Shown: positions 63,320 through 64,000 of the stretch, piece by piece | Layout of the letters: every line of letters begins with the position of its first letter | Position numbering within the stretch: position 1 is the first letter of the stretch | Assembly: GCF_019880635.1 (NCBI RefSeq) | Contig: NZ_JAINVX010000001.1 | Location: 372,001-436,000 of the forward strand | Length of the DNA stretch: 64,000 bases | Origin: Hanstruepera marina | Lineage (GTDB): Bacteria; Bacteroidota; Bacteroidia; Flavobacteriales; Flavobacteriaceae | Direction of reading: 5' to 3' | Position numbers and translations under genes: made by a program | Notes under the pieces: model-generated | Told to the model about the DNA's origin: nothing | Databases searched by the model: none | What the model saw: only the letters and a program-made list of their open reading frames with translations

Positions 63320-64000
63320 CTACTTGTTTCGTTCGATAAAAGTAATAATTGCTCTAGCTATATTTTTATGAGTTGCACCTTCTATACCTTCTAAACCTGG
63401 AGTGGAATTGACCTCTAACAATAGAGGGCCTCTAGCAGATTGAAGCATGTCAACACCGCAAACGGGAAGTTTTAAAGCACGCGAAGCGTTCATGGCCAAA
63501 CGTAATTCATCTTCATTTAATTTAATAATGTTAGCTTTTCCACCTCTATGTAAGTTAGATCGGAATTCACCGTCTTTACCCTGCCGTTTCATTGCGCCAA
63601 CAACTTGTCCGTCAACAATTAGTGCGCGAATATCGGCACCTTTTGCTTCTTTAATAAATTCTTGAACAATTACTCTTGCCTCCAAACCATTAAAAGCTTC
63701 CAATACTGATTCGGCAGCATTTTTGGTTTCGGCTAAAACAACACCTAAACCCTGGGTTCCCTCAAGTAATTTAATAATTACGGGAACACCACCTACATGC
63801 TCTATAACTTCTTCAACATCACGGGAATAATTGGTGAATACCGTTTTTGGCATACCAATTCCAGCTTTACTTAAACGCTGTAAACTACGAAGTTTGTCAC
63901 GTGAGCGCTGAATAGCATCAGAAGTACAAATGGTAAAGACATTCATCATTTCAAACTGTCTGACTACCGCACAACCATAAAAGGTTACCGATGCCCCAAT
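63320..64000 (-). CDS. rimK: RimK-type ATP-grasp ligase, cut by the window edge
   Basis: 227 residues visible; the frame stays open to base 64000, so the N-terminus lies outside. Upstream codons read [16 protein letters not shown], matching the RimK N-terminal domain, so the ATG at 63949 is internal. The ATP-grasp domain holds [15 protein letters not shown], the DIRALIVDG strand, [10 protein letters not shown] and [14 protein letters not shown]. RimK attaches glutamate to ribosomal protein S6. It heads the rimK-astE-like-cyclo-ligase operon. Confidence 0.92.
   Translation of the reverse strand: MGASVTFYGCAVVRQFEMMNVFTICTSDAIQRSRDKLRSLQRLSKAGIGMPKTVFTNYSRDVEEVIEHVGGVPVIIKLLEGTQGLGVVLAETKNAAESVLEAFNGLEARVIVQEFIKEAKGADIRALIVDGQVVGAMKRQGKDGEFRSNLHRGGKANIIKLNEDELRLAMNASRALKLPVCGVDMLQSARGPLLLEVNSTPGLEGIEGATHKNIARAIITFIERNK

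Overview
The window looks like a stretch of chromosome from a member of the Flavobacteriaceae (Bacteroidota). The evidence is low-GC DNA, type IX secretion (T9SS) genes (PorZ and a giant protein with a C-terminal sorting domain), TonB receptors with carboxypeptidase-like N-terminal domains, DUF4270 and DUF6090 proteins, and TAnnTTTG promoter -7 boxes in place of Shine-Dalgarno-led starts. It is dense and mostly housekeeping. I see no tRNA, rRNA, CRISPR array, prophage or insertion sequence. No gene-free stretch exceeds 300 bases; the largest gaps are 984-1252, 9103-9341, 43715-43943 and 286-485, and apart from the promoters and terminators listed I see nothing in them.

Layout. 1-6.3 kb: a truncated gene, a Kbp-like LysM protein, a lipoprotein, the yicC-gmk-nadD operon, a thioesterase, a DMT transporter/ArsC-like pair and a DinB protein. 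6.3-16.3 kb: a DUF3298 lipoprotein, a transsulfuration enzyme, an outer-membrane barrel, glutamate dehydrogenase, porZ-recO and a TonB receptor. 16.3-24.7 kb: a 2115-residue T9SS cargo protein, recX, a small barrel and a cupin/JmjC-like protein. 24.8-33.3 kb: the biotin region (bioB; a ketosynthase; bioF-DUF2007-bioD-bioA), with a flotillin/NfeD pair lying between bioB and the rest. 33.4-39.3 kb: a two-helix membrane protein, umuC-umuD in reversed order, an FHS sugar transporter and atpD-atpC. 39.5-43.7 kb: a TonB receptor with an SGNH lipoprotein. 43.9-46.8 kb: a tightly coupled trio consisting of an arylsulfotransferase-like propeller, a 47-residue one-helix protein and a membrane-anchored PAPS-type sulfotransferase. 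46.8-52.4 kb: glmS, DUF4270 and a GT5-like half protein, divergent from panC-panD. 52.4-64 kb: a flippase-like protein, a pseudo-esterase, radA, a DUF6090 protein, ileS, a cysteine-poor DksA-like protein, a DUF4097-like protein, lspA, 5-formyl-THF cyclo-ligase, an AstE-like deacylase and a truncated rimK.

Most interesting points. The sulfotransferase trio (43944-46797) is the best candidate for a poorly described system. The isoleucyl-tRNA synthetase carries a GxHH motif in place of HxGH and KMSKR in place of KMSKS, a pattern linked to mupirocin hyper-resistance. A zinc-ribbon DUF2007 protein is locked inside the biotin operon, and an orphan ketosynthase sits beside it with no recognisable bioC, bioH or bioW in view. 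Several enzymes look catalytically dead or reduced: a GT5 half protein without its KTGG loop, an esterase with Ser replaced by Gly, a zinc-less DksA-like protein and an ATP synthase epsilon subunit without its C-terminal helices.
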